A DNA stretch of 64,000 nt from Metridium senile. Its lineage: Eukaryota; Cnidaria; Anthozoa; Actiniaria; Metridiidae. Shown here piece after piece: positions 21,936 through 34,800 of the stretch. A program made the position numbers and the translations under genes. The DNA is taken from assembly GCA_949775045.1 (NCBI GenBank), contig OX459110.1, positions 11,565,741 through 11,629,740 of the forward strand, in the 5' to 3' direction. The notes below the pieces were generated by a model. It made no database searches. It was not told the DNA's origin and saw nothing but the letters and a program-made list of their open reading frames with translations. Within the stretch, counting starts at the first letter, position 1, and each line of letters starts with the position of its first letter.

Positions 21936-21941
21936 AATAAA
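21936..21941 (+). terminator. Candidate poly(A) signal for the USP6NL-like gene
   Basis: AATAAA 65 bp after the stop codon. Other AATAAA-like motifs near 23890 would give a longer 3' UTR. I cannot choose without transcript data. Confidence 0.35.
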
Positions 21942-21980
21942 CCACCACGAGTGATCAATGTCACCAAAAAAGTCCAAATA

Positions 21981-22090
21981 TGACGTCATTGTCTGACGTC
22001 ATAAATAAGGCGAACTAAAGAGGTGGCGAAGTTGTGCTGTAAAAAGATGACGTCATCTTACATGTGACGTAATGGCTGTTCATGACGTCA
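21981..22090 (+). promoter_or_regulatory. Cluster of five CRE/bZIP sites in the 3' UTR region
   Basis: Perfect TGACGTCA at 21981-21988, 21994-22001, 22048-22055 and 22083-22090, plus TGACGTAA at 22065-22072. Five sites in 110 bp, starting about 110 bp after the TBC gene stop. The palindromic octamer is the known binding site of CREB/ATF-type bZIP factors. Function here is inference. Confidence 0.7.
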
Positions 22091-22254
22091 TAACTCTAGA
22101 CTTGAAGGCAAAGCTACTCTCTTGAGAAGCATCTAAAACTATACATCTAAAACTAATTACGACTGAGCGATACAACCTAAACTTGGTTTGTTGTAAATAG
22201 TTTACGTTTAAGGCAAAGTTCAATCCAGGCAGGATATTTTTTACCTTTGATCGT

Positions 22255-22890
22255 GTGGACGCGCGAATTTTTTAAATATTCTAAAGTTAATTTTTTATCA
22301 AATAGACTTCTGATACGGCGTGCGTTTTTAACATTGAAGACGGACGTAAATCACCATATCTTACGTAGGAGAGATTTGCGGTTGTCTAAAGTTATGAAAT
22401 ACACTGCTGATACACCTAGTACTTGCGTTTTTAACGTTGACTGCTGACTGCTGTAAATCAACTTAACTTACATAGGAGAGATTTACGGTTGCCGTCTAAA
22501 GATAACGCAAGTTAATTTTTTGTGTTTCTGAGTTTGCGTTCGTAAACACTCGAACGAACTTGCGTTTTTAAATCTAGAAAAAGGTATAACTACCGTTCGC
22601 TGCGAAAGGGAAATTTGCCTTGTTTTGATTAGCGCGATTCAGTCTGCGTTTCCGTAACATACGCAGCTGCTGTTTCCTTCTTTGCGCAAAATTACGCAAC
22701 GCTTCGTGAATAGTCGAAAATATTTCGTTATGTTTCTTTTCGTTGAATAGCGAGGTTCAATATGCTGTCTAGATCTGAGAGTACTAGAGTTGAATTACGC
22801 AACGCTTCGTAAATAGTCTGAAAATGTTTCATTATGTTGTTTCTTTTCGTTTAGTTACGCACTAGCGAAGTTTAATGTGCTTACTAGACC
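22255..22890. repeat. Tandem duplications downstream of the USP6NL-like gene
   Basis: Two copies of a unit with GGAGAGATTTRCGGTTG and TCTAAAG (about 22310-22395 and 22420-22505), then two copies of TTACGCAACGCTTCGT followed by CATTATGTT/CGTTATGTT, TCTTTTCGTT and GCGA-GTTTAAT/GTTCAAT (about 22690-22770 and 22795-22880). No open frame of note. Confidence 0.75.
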
Positions 22891-23014
22891 AAGTTAATGT
22901 CTTAAAATGTTTAAACGCGCACTAGAAGGGCTGTATGTAAATAAGTTCAAGATTCTTTGTAAAAATTGTCGTTTGCGCAATGTGGAAATTTGCTTATCGT
23001 TGCCTTGCTTGTAT

Positions 23015-23415
23015 TGGCCTTTACCTAAACGAGCAAAGGACTAGGTACTAGTTTTCTAAATTAATCTAATCACAAAATTAATCATATCATTGGAAAGAGC
23101 ACATCAAGATATACAAGGTTCCAAAGTTTGGTTGAATTTGCTTGAATACTGGGTTAGAGGCTGTCTTTGAAAACCTTGAAAATTTACAAAGAAATGTATG
23201 GATTGGATGGACACCGTCCATGCAAACCATACATTTCTTTGTAATTCTTTGGACATCTAAAATGCTCTCATTTTGTTGCTATTTAACCTAATGTGCCCAA
23301 ACTTTGAAACCTTGTATATTTCAATGTGCTCTTTCCTATGATATGCTTAATTTTGTAATTAGATTAATTTAGAAAACTAGTACCCAGTCCTCTGCTCGTT
23401 TAGGTAAAGGCCAAT
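23015..23415. mobile_element. Foldback MITE with arms of about 130 bp
   Basis: Left arm ATTGGCCTTTACCTAAACGA, GACTAGGTACTAGTTTTCTA, TTAATCTAATCACAAAATTA pairs with the right arm ending TCGTTTAGGTAAAGGCCAAT. The centre carries GGATGGACACCGTCC flanked by ACATTTCTTTGTA inverted blocks, so it is almost fully self-complementary. Confidence 0.9.
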
Positions 23416-23493
23416 TTGTCCTTCAAATTAGACGATTTTGTTTTTATAAATGATTAGCTACTCTAGCCTAATACACCTGACTTCACAACTAAG

Positions 23494-23707
23494 GGCCCGG
23501 GCAAACGGCTTCGACATTTTCTTCAACATCCGTTCGATTTTGTTGAATGGCAATGTTGAAGCCGTTTGCCACCCCTTTCAACTTGTTGAATCGATGTTGA
23601 ATTGATGTTGAAAGCGTTTAAAGGCCCGGGCAAACGGCTTCAACATTGCCATTCAACAAAATCGAACGGAAGTTGAAGCAAATGTCGAAGCCGTTTGCCC
23701 GGGTCTT
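23494..23707. mobile_element. Foldback MITE, family A, copy 2
   Basis: Ends AAGGGCCCGGGCAAACGGCT and AGCCGTTTGCCCGGGTCTT. Interior as in copies at 1906-2122 and 62018-62232. Bounded by TA-containing sequence (ACTAAGGG ... TCTTAACT). This is the most GC-rich copy at its ends. Confidence 0.9.
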
Positions 23708-23944
23708 AACTTTCAAGAAGAAATAGAAAATAGTCCTTCATAAGACAACCAGAAATGTTTATGTAACGTTCGGCTTATTATCATGGTTTTGTCATGATTT
23801 TTTTCAGTTTCAAACCTCGATAATGTACGACAAAGGTTATGTGGTTAGGTGTATTAGAGACATTAATTCTGATCTACATTATTAATTATGCTAAATAAAT
23901 TAATGAATTGTATAATAAAATCAAAATTATAATTGAACACATTG

Positions 23945-24335
23945 CACTGAACAGTTATTTACTCGCAATACATCTGATATTTAGCCACAGTGCACTACAG
24001 ATTACACAACACAATGCTATCTAATAACCTACAATGCACCGTAGTTATTTACCCATAATACATCTGATATTTACCCACTGCACTGCAGAATTCACAAATA
24101 CACATTGCAAACATTTACCCACAATGCACTATAAATGTCCACAATACATATTTACCCAGTGCACTACAGATTACACAAATACACATTGCAAACATTTACC
24201 CACAATGCACTGCAGATTACACAAAACACGGCATAGCAAACATTTACCCACAATGCACTCTAAATACCCACAATACACCGTAGTTATTCACCCCTGATAC
24301 GCCAAACCTATTTTCCCACAATGCACCTTATGAAG
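23945..24335. repeat. Degenerate tandem repeat ACCCACAATGCACT
   Basis: Repeated ACCCACAATGCACTACAGAT, TACACAAATACACATTGCAA and ACATTT blocks, about eight partial units. It lies between the converging USP6NL and SND1 genes. Confidence 0.85.
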
Positions 24336-24510
24336 GCTAAAAATTCTATTCAAGTATGCATCAAAAGCTATATTATTCAGTTCAAAGTAATTATATTTCA
24401 CTGCTTGCCCATGAAGAATTCTCCCCAATATTCGTAGTTCTGATCAAGGGGACGGTGAGATCCTGAAAAATTTAATAAGCGCCGCGGCGTTTATTCGAAT
24501 AAATACAACA
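24335..24510. repeat. Dispersed repeat, family G, copy 1
   Basis: Shares CAGTTCAAAGTAATTATATT, TCACYGCTTG, CCCAATATTCG and GAATAAGCGCCGC-type blocks with 56190-56375. The order of the AAGCGCC end differs, so each is a partial copy. Confidence 0.65.
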
Positions 24511-24541
24511 AAAGAAAAGACAACATTTGATAATGTGACAT

Positions 24542-24547
24542 TTTATT
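24542..24547 (-). terminator. Candidate poly(A) signal for SND1
   Basis: AATAAA on the minus strand about 410 bp after the SND1 stop. An alternative AATAAA is at 24762-24767. Confidence 0.35.
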
Positions 24548-24956
24548 TCACAAGCAACTCACAGCTAAGTACGCCTCGATAACATTTAGAATTATTAAAA
24601 AATAAGTAGTAAAATTATTATTCTCTGAGGGGGTTGTTCAAATTAGACTATCACCTCCCCCTGTAGAAAACGCTTGGTTTGACCATCACGTGACACGATT
24701 ACGTCATATTCTATATTTAATTTCACGAACAGTTTTCAAGAATTGTTTCTATGCCGAGAAATTTATTTGGCTAATCATAAAGTACCCTATATATTTTCGA
24801 TTTTTAAATTTCTATTAGTCGATAAATTATTATTTTTTCTTGGATGAAAAGGTGTGATAAGTCGATTCTTTGGTGACAGCGGTAATACACACAAACTCGG
24901 AGTATTTCTGGTATGTTTTTATAGTATTTTGTGTGGTGCTTGATTTATTGTTGGGT

Positions 24957-26429
24957 TTAGTTGGGTTTAGTTGTCGGGTAGCCGAATTCACGTGCATCAT
25001 CATCAGTAAAGTCACCATAGCGCCACAAGTTCAACTGGAAATAGAAAAAGAGATGAGCTTTAGTACCGTGAACTTTTGTATTCACACACACAGATTGATA
25101 CCTATACAAAATTACAAAGATGTTTATTAAAATTACCAAAAAAGTTATTTACAAATAGAAAATAGACAGAAAGGATGAGAAGACGTGTGCCAGTGTGGTT
25201 GTCGAAGTAGTAAAAACTTTCTGGTCGACAATAGACTGCATAGTGTTCGTGCTGATGTCAGTAAACAAAATCTAAGGAGTTTTCAAGGACCAAAAAGGAA
25301 TTTTTAAGCACTTTTGCGACAACTTTGATATACGAAAATTTACGAATTTACGAAAATGGTAGAATTTTTACTTAATTTTAATTTGCAATTTTTACCCTAC
25401 TTTAGCTAGAATTAAGGAGTTTTTAAGGAGTTTTTGCTGATTTTCTAAAATTCAAGGGCTTTTCAAGTGCCCTTAAAAACGTAAATCAAATCTAAGGAGT
25501 TTTCAAGGAGTTTAAGGAGTAGCACGAACCCTGACTGCAAAACAGTCCCTACTTTAACGCGAAAACTGCGAGGAAACGAGTTCAAGTTTAAAAATATGAT
25601 TGTTGTAGTTAAAGTTTGATCGGACGACATTCTCGCCGCGAGAGAATGAGGGCTCGGCCGTTAATCCTCTCCTTATTCTCGCGCGGCCAGAATTTCGTCC
25701 GATCGAACTTCAAATCGTTTCCTCGGAGTTTTCGCGTAAAAGTAGGGACTGTTTTGCAGTGTGCGTCTTGAAGAAGATTTGATTGACGTGTCGTGATTGT
25801 AGACGGCGATGTGTATTAATAAACGACTTGATGACGACGAAAGACGAAAGTGGTTGTGATTAAGATTATAATGATGAGGGTGATGATAATAATGATGATA
25901 ATAATAATAATATGATAATAATGATGGCGATAATATATACAATATATGTGATGAAAATAAAATGATGATGATGATGATTGATTAAGATAATGATTGATGT
26001 TTAAGATGATGATGATTAATCGGATTAAGATAATGATTGATGTTTAAGATGATGATGATTAATCGGATTAAGATAATGATGATATATGTAATGATGACGA
26101 TAATGATTGATGATCAAGATAATGATGATAATGGCGATGATGACGATGAAAATGAAAAAGATGATTAAGATAATAATAATGATTATGATTATGAAACTTA
26201 CTCTTGCTTTACGTGCAACCTCTTGTGCTTTCAGGTATTCCTCCATTATCTTCTGTAGCCTTTTCTCTCTGCGTTTCTCACAAAGAACAAGCCCTTCCTG
26301 TAGCAAAGCTTTTCCTACATCAACTGTATCAAGCATCAATGTCACTGCTTCCTGGAAACGAGCAATATTACGTTACCAATAGAGGTCACGCGTGAAAGTG
26401 GCAATGATGAAGATGATGGTAGTGGTGGC

Positions 26430-26460
<31 letters not shown>

Positions 26461-26604
26461 GTTGTGGTGCCGATGATGATGATGATGATGATGATGATGA
26501 CGACGACGACGACGATGACGATGACGATGATGACGATGACGACGATGATGATGATGACGACGACGACGACGACGATGATGATGATGATGATGATGATGAC
26601 CGTA

Positions 26605-26636
<32 letters not shown>

Positions 26637-28791
26637 AATGGTGGGAGTTGTGATGATGATTATGGTGACAATAGTGATGACAATACAATACGTGAAATGA
26701 CTGTTATCAAAGCAAGTCAATACTGATGATGATAAGGACAATGATGATAATAACGACGATGATAACGATGTTGATGATGACGATTGATGGTGACGACGAC
26801 GATGATGATGATAATATCGATGATGATAATAATATCGATGATAATGATGATGATAATAATATCGATGATAATGATGATGATAATAATATCGATGATGATA
26901 ATAATATCGATGATAATGATGATGATAATAATATCGATGATGATAATAATATCGATGATGATAATAATATCGATGATGATAATAATATCGATGATGATAA
27001 TAATATCGATGATGTCGATGATGATAATGCTGATGATAATGAGGAGGTGGATGACGATACTAAGGTACAAATGACTTTGCTAACAAAGCAAGGTAATAAG
27101 GATGATTGATAATGATGATGATGATGATAATAACGATGATGATGATAATAACGATGATGGTGATAATAACGATGATGATGGTGATAATAACGATGATGAT
27201 GGTGATAATAACGATGATGATGGTGATAATAACGATGATGGTGATAATAACGATGATGATGGTGATAATAACGATGATGACGATGATAATAACGATGATG
27301 ATGATGATAATAACGATGATGATGGTGATAATAACGATGATGATGGTGATAATAACGATGATGATGGTGATAATAACGATGATGATGGTGATAATAACGA
27401 TGATGATGGTGATAATAACGATGATGATGGTGATAATAACGATGATGATAGTGATAATAACGATGATGATGGTGATAATAACGATGATGATGGTGATAAT
27501 AACGATGATGATGGTGATAATAACGATGATGATGGTGATAATAACGATGATGATAGTGATAATAACGATGATGATGGTGATAATAACGATGATGATGGTG
27601 ATAATAACGATGATGATGGTGATAATAACGATGATGATAGTGATAATAACGATGATGATGGTGATAATAACGATGATGATGGTGATAATAACGATGATGA
27701 TGGTGATAATAACGATGATGATGGTGATAATAACGATGATGATAGTGATAATAACGATGATGATGGTGATAATAACGATGATGATGGTGATAATAACGAT
27801 GATGATGGTGATAATAACGATGATGATGGTGATAATAACGATGATAATTATGATAATTATGATAAGATGAAATGATTATGCTAACAAAGCGAGCATGAAA
27901 AGATGATGAAGTTGGTTATGCATTGTTGCATAGTTACTTACAGAGTTTTGGTTCTTGTACTCGACGTTCAGCATAAATTGTTGATTCTGCCGTGAAAAAG
28001 GGAAATGAGATTAACAAACAAACCAAACTTCCTTCAGGAAAAACCGACCATATAAATAAACTTGAAATTTGTAACACCCTAAAAACGAGACTTAGGTTAC
28101 AAACTTCATATAACTGCTTATCGACGCAGCCTATCACTAGTTTACTCGCTAGATTTCATTTATATACTTACGATTACTCGTTTCTGGAATTCCTCATTTC
28201 CATCGACAGCTAGATCAGGCTAAGGAAAAACATAACAAATGAGGGATAAGAATTTATAAGAAGGAATTATTGCTGTTATTATTGCTAATATGTATATATA
28301 TTATGATATGCAGAGAAACGTTTGCGCAGTTAACACACAAATCCACTGTCCTTCTTTTTATAGTGATTATTTTTTACTTACATCACTAGGTAGCTGAACA
28401 AATGCCATGGAATATTCTTTAGCTTGTGGTGGGAAACTATAAAAGAGATATAAATCTCAGTTAAAATATTTTGACAAACGATGAATTATCTAATTTATGT
28501 CATAATAGTTGAACTAATTGTATAACTGACCTGTGAAATCTTGGAGGTAGCAGACAAAGCTTAGTCAAACCTACAACTTCTCTCTGATACAAAAGAAAAG
28601 AGTATGTTTATAAAAGCGATCATAAAAAATAATAATAATAATAACTTGCTTATAAAGCTCTAATTCAAGTTAGTTCTAAGCGCTGAAAAATAACAAAAAT
28701 ACAAAATGTAAAAGCTAATTTGAAAGCTAATCAGTTTTGATTAAATCATCACCATCATCACCATCATCATCATCACCATCAGCATCACCAC

Positions 28792-28826
<35 letters not shown>

Positions 28827-31800
28827 CACTTACGTTTCCATAATCAACATAGAATACGCTGATTTGTTTTCCTTTGATAGCCTCAATCTTGGCACGGTAC
28901 CAGCTTCCATCAACAAACTGTGCTGCACATAGATCCCCCTTCCTTGGTGCATAAGACCCTGGTAAAGGAGGACTGCTGCTCTGCTCATTGTGAAGATCTG
29001 TCATGAGTTGTTCAAGTTGTGGTCCTGTTTCAGCATGTTGAGCATAGAATCCTAAGTTTTCCTTGACTTCTGTAACACAGACCTGGAATATTAAAACCAT
29101 TAGGATTAGATACATGGACCTGTACATGACTGACTGACTGACTAGCAGAAATGATTCTACACCTTATCAGCTACTTTTAAGCTATATACCTTGGCTAGCC
29201 AAACATTTAATCCATGAAATAAAAATTTTTACTGTCTAATAGTTCTTATTTAGTGACTATTAGTGACTATTTTAGACAAGTAAAGCTGTAATGAAGTATT
29301 GTCTTCTTTGTATTTGCTTTTTCTTAGACTGTTCTGGTTGAGTGATAGCCAGTAAATAAGAACTATTTGTTAGTAACAATTTTGATTTCATTTCACGGAT
29401 TAAGTGTTTGCGCTCTAGGTTATTGTACAGTAGGTAGCTTATATCTATAAGTTTGTAAATTAATGTTAAATGTAAAAACAAATTGTAAATCACGATGATG
29501 AATAAAATATGTATGTACATGTACTTCCTTATACTTATTTCTATCTCCTAGCCAGAACGTGCATAAGGCTTACTCGACTAGCGTGTTACTATGTACGTTT
29601 CAACGCAATTAAAAACATCTGGGAATAACAACAATAACAACTCCAAAAATTGCTTTTGATACAAAAGAATCTTATTCCCAAAAGATTTGAATAGGGTAGA
29701 CACATGAGCAATGCGTTAGGTCTTCTGTGTAAAAATCATGTAAAACACAAACTTGTATGTCATGCAGTGAGACCATTACCTTCTTATAATTACACTTTCG
29801 TTCAGATTCTTCTGCCACTGCTACAACAGCCTTGGGTTCTTCATAGTTGGCCCACATCTGTAAAAATTAACACATCATTGATTGTCATGAAAAAAGGAGT
29901 CATAAATTCTTATCAAAGACAACACATCAAAATGTTCTTTAACCACAAAAAGGTGGAATGTTTGTCATGGAGAAAAATACTCATCAAATCTTATAGAAGA
30001 CAACACATCAAAATGTACTTCACTAAAAATACATAGATTGTTTGTCAGGCAGAAAAATAGTCATCAAATCTTAAAGAAGAAAACACATCAAAATGTTCTT
30101 CAACCACAAAATACATGGATTGTTTGTCAGGCAGAAAAATATTCATCAAATCATTTAGAAGACAACACATCAAAATATAATTCAAACAAAAAAATATTGA
30201 TTGTTTGTCATGGAGAAAAATACTCATCAAAACTTATAGAAGACAACACATCAAAATGTTCTTCACCAAAAATACATGAATTGTTTGTCATGGAGAAAAA
30301 TACTCATCAAATCTTATAGAAGAAAACACATCAAAATGTTCTTTAACCACAAAAGATGGATTATTGTTTGTACCTTAAGTTGTTTTTGCTTAGCATTTTC
30401 CTCGGCAAACTGTAACTTATGGAAGAATTTTGTTCTTTCTGCTGTGAAATGAACTGAGGATAAACCAGCCTGTAAAGGAAACCAATGAGTTTGTTTAATT
30501 ATTATATATCACTAATGAAAACTTAATTATCATTGACAGAATAGAAACTACTTCAATGATCAACAAGTATCATCATCATTCATCACGATTATTGACATTT
30601 ATATTATCATTATCATTACCATTGTAATATCTCTTATCGCAGTTGAGCGAGCCAATCTGAAGAACCAGCGGTATTCCCCTGAGCGTATCATCAAAACGAG
30701 GCTATCGGGCCAAGCTTCGCAAATATTTCAACAATATTACTTAATATTTCTTGACAAAAGCAATGTAGTAGTTGGACTTTTCTTCAGCAGAATAGAAAGC
30801 AGTTTCGGGTAATTTGTTTCGCGTTATTGATACTAGTCATATGACAGTTGTCCATAGATTGTTCACAGAGAATGAAACTCTCTTGGCCCAATAGCCTCGT
30901 TTTGGTGCTACGCTCATGGGAATACCGCTGGTTCTTCAGATTGGCGCGCTCAACTGCGATAAGAGCTATTGTTAACATCATCACCACCACCATCATCATT
31001 ACAATCATCACCTTAACCGCTATTATCATTAACAACATCACCATCATCATCGTCATTACCATCATCAAGATCATCTTCACCACCACTACCATTAACATCC
31101 ATCACCATCATCATCAGCAGCAGCAGCAGAATTACCATCACCACCATTACAACCATTATCATCATCACTATTAACACCACCACCATCATATATCTGTCAC
31201 TCACCTCAACTAAAGCTACTGATAGATTCCTGTCGTCAACAAACATCCATCCAATGAAGTTACCAGCCTTGTCCATGCTTTCTACTTCAACCTCTACCTC
31301 TCGTTGTAATACAATCTCTTTAGTGAACTTAAGTGCTTCATTACCAAAAGGTTCACCTTCCGTGTGGTTCATAACACCCTGTCCAGTATTGATTCTTGCT
31401 GCTCTGGGACAACTGATGCCTAACAAATAAAATGGACGGCTTAGTATTTTAGCTGGCTAAATTTACTTCATTGCATTGTTACATGAGCTCTGAGTCAATA
31501 GATTGCTACAGTATGGATATTCAATCTGCAACTAGGTAACCTACCAGCAAGTAAGAACGTTGTCAAACATGTCTCTTTTGGTAAGTAAATTCTAAGTCTT
31601 GATCCACTGGCAACAAACTGCAGAGAAAGAAATTATGATATGAGTTTATATCTCAAACAATGCTACGTTTTACAAAACTAAACATAATGGAAAGGAAAAA
31701 AGGAAAAGTACTATTATTTAGCGTTGGTAGATCCTTAGCTAACACTGATCTACCAGGAAGTTTATGGTGCACTCTTTTCCCCATATCTCCATCAATGTTT

Positions 31801-34800
31801 TGTTTTATGGGTATTTAAAGCTACTCAAAGCTACACTGATTGGAAAGAAGTTGAAACAAGTGTGAGGCCACTAGAGATCAAACTCGTGACCTCTCACTCC
31901 AAAAGCCTTTTTCCCCCTCTCTCCATCAATATTCTGTTTTACAGGACTTTATAAAAGCTACTCAAAGCTACACTGATTGGAAAGAAGCCGAAACAAGTGT
32001 GAGGCCACTATATAGGGACCTCTTGCTCAGCAAGCTACACACAAACAAACTGAGCTTCACTTGTTACTATAAAGTAGTATATTAAATACAATAAAGAGAA
32101 ATTAGTAGTTAGTATGTATTTGTGTTAATGTATTATAATTACCTCTACAATGGCTGATGAACGTCCTGCTCTTTGTAAGAAAGGAAGAAACTGTTTAGAC
32201 TTTGATGAATCCTGTTAAACACAAATAAGAGCACTTAGCTGGGTTCAAGAATGGATCTTTGTACTAGAATATATATATTGTATAACAGCTCTAACTTTGT
32301 TATCATTTGTTTTTTCTGATCTGTCAATCATCATTGGAGGCAGAGCTTGCATGAACTTGTCCAGTCATTGGTTAATGTAATGCAAGCTCTGCCTCAAAAC
32401 TGATTGATGGGTTAGAAACACCCTCATTCATTATATACATGTATTCAGTGAAAACTTTGTCCTGATATTTTTTTTGATTTGCAAATGAGTGACAAAATTC
32501 AAAGTTGCAATTAATCTAATTATCTAGTATCTATTACTGTAATTATCATTTCTTAAATAAAAGAGATTTAGAAAATGTATTTAAAATAAAAACTAGCACA
32601 AGAATATGACGTTTCGGAGTCATCTTGACTTGTTTTCAATCCTCTATAAAATATTGTATTTATCAACATATTTAAGCAACTAGTCAAATTTTTATATAAT
32701 TACAGCCTTGATAATGGAGTCAAGATGACTCCGAAATGTCGTATTCTTGCATTAGTTTTTATTTTAAATATCATTTCTTAATTTTGATAATTTTCTCTCA
32801 GCGCCTAGAGCAGTCCTGGATAGGTGCTACCTGTATATAAATGATTACTACTCTATTATAATTATTAAGACATCTGCTTTACCCCAGACAAATCAGCAAC
32901 TCTGTGAATAGGAGCTTCTTTTTTGCTGTGTAACCCTTTAGCATTTTTAATTGCTCTTGTCTCGGCAGCTAGTAGTTCATCGTAATGAGAAGACCTTTGA
33001 TCATCATCTTGTCTGTGACGTAATACAGTAGCAAAACCTTTACTGACTAGTGCCTCGGCAATGTTGATTCCTCCAGACAGCACTGTAGCACATGTTTTTT
33101 CAGGGAAACCATCACTTCCATCTTTGATGTAATCAATTGTGACTTGAACCTGTATTAAAACAATAGACAAGTACTCTTCTTAGCAACCACACAACTTTAT
33201 TTAAACAATAGTAATGTCCTTAGCAACTACACAGCTTTATTGAAACAATAGTAATGTCCTTAGCAACCACGCAACTTTATTTAAACAACAGTAATGTCCT
33301 TAGCAACTACACAGCTTTATTGAAACAATAGTAATGTCCTTAGCAACCACGCAACTTTATTTAAACAATAGTAATGTCCTTAGCAACCACGGAACTTTAT
33401 TTAAATTGTACATGTAATGTCCTTAGCAACTTAATTTAAATAATAGTAATATCCTTAGCCACCACACAACTTTATTTAAATAATAGTAATGTCCTTAGCA
33501 ACCATGCAACTTTATTTAAACAACAGTAATGTCCTTAGCAACCACTCAACAGTTTTCAAGTCAATATATCATTATAAAACTCATAACATTGAGAATACTT
33601 GAACTGTGAACACGTTTTTCATGTTATTACTTTCTCAACCTTCTACTGCTTCAAAATGTCTTAAAATCAAGCAGTGAATTCAAATAAAGTAAGCATTCAT
33701 TATGAAACTTATTTCTAATCTATTCATTTGAGATGTGGGTTTAAGAAAATAACAAAAAAATCAATGTGTTCACGCTTCAAGTGTCCTCACTGTAATAATT
33801 TATGAGAAATTGACAAAAGAAATCATAGCCGTGAAGAAGGTTGTACATTTGATGCAACATCGTCCTGATTTGCATAAGTTTAAACTTGATTTTTCTTGGC
33901 CAGATTTACTTTTATCATAATTATAGCCGTGAAGAAGGTTATACATTTGATACAAAATTGTCCTGATTTGCATAAGTTTTAACTTCAGTTGATTTTTCTA
34001 GGCCAGATTTAGTTTTATGTTGACAATTTTAGTCAGACTAACACTGTGTTTACCTTGTTACCAATAAGCTTCTTTCTCATAAATTCTCTAGCTTCAAACA
34101 TGTATGGGATATCATATAATGGTCTCATTCTCTTGCCTTCTTTGGGTGCAATTATTTCCTGAAAACAGTAACAGAGTTACATTCAATAAGAAACTATCAT
34201 TGTAAGAGTTCGAATAATCACAGTGATGTTGATAGTGATGATAAGTAATATAGTAATGGTGATCGATGAGGATGATATTGATAATTATGATGGTGATGCA
34301 TACAATGACAAAACATAATAAACAGGTTCCCATTTAAATCTGTACTTTCCCATTTAAATCTGTACTTATGAAAATTTTGTTGATGTGTGCTAAACACACA
34401 GATCAACCAATCAGAGAAGTTCACTTAAGAAATAATATACTCTGATTGGTTGATCTGTGTGTTTAGCACACATGAACACAATTTGCATAAGTACAGATTT
34501 AAATGGGAAAGTACAGATTTAAATGGGAACCTGTTAATAATATTATGACAATAACATGAGTGAAAATTAGTTCTGCTCAGATTGTTGAAACTCCAGACAC
34601 TAACACCAACAGTCTTTCTCAATAGCATGCAAACCCAGACAATCTAGTATAGTATTTAGCTGAGTAAGGCCCCATTCACAAACTTTTTGTATATAGACAT
34701 GGGCCCGTTCTTATAATTATTAATAAATAATAAATTAAACTAATATCAATAATCTTAATTATTAATCTTAATTATCCATACTTCATCTTCCTTTGTTTGC

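Noticed and set aside
27102..27875. 257-codon Asp/Asn-rich open frame
   Set aside because: It is the direct translation of a 21-bp minisatellite inside SND1 intron 21; the other frames are equally open and there is no non-repeat coding flank.
33165..33545. CRISPR-like array of regular repeats
   Set aside because: Units are contiguous without unique spacers, and the DNA is an animal intron. The same applies to 29880-30370 and 36453-36800.
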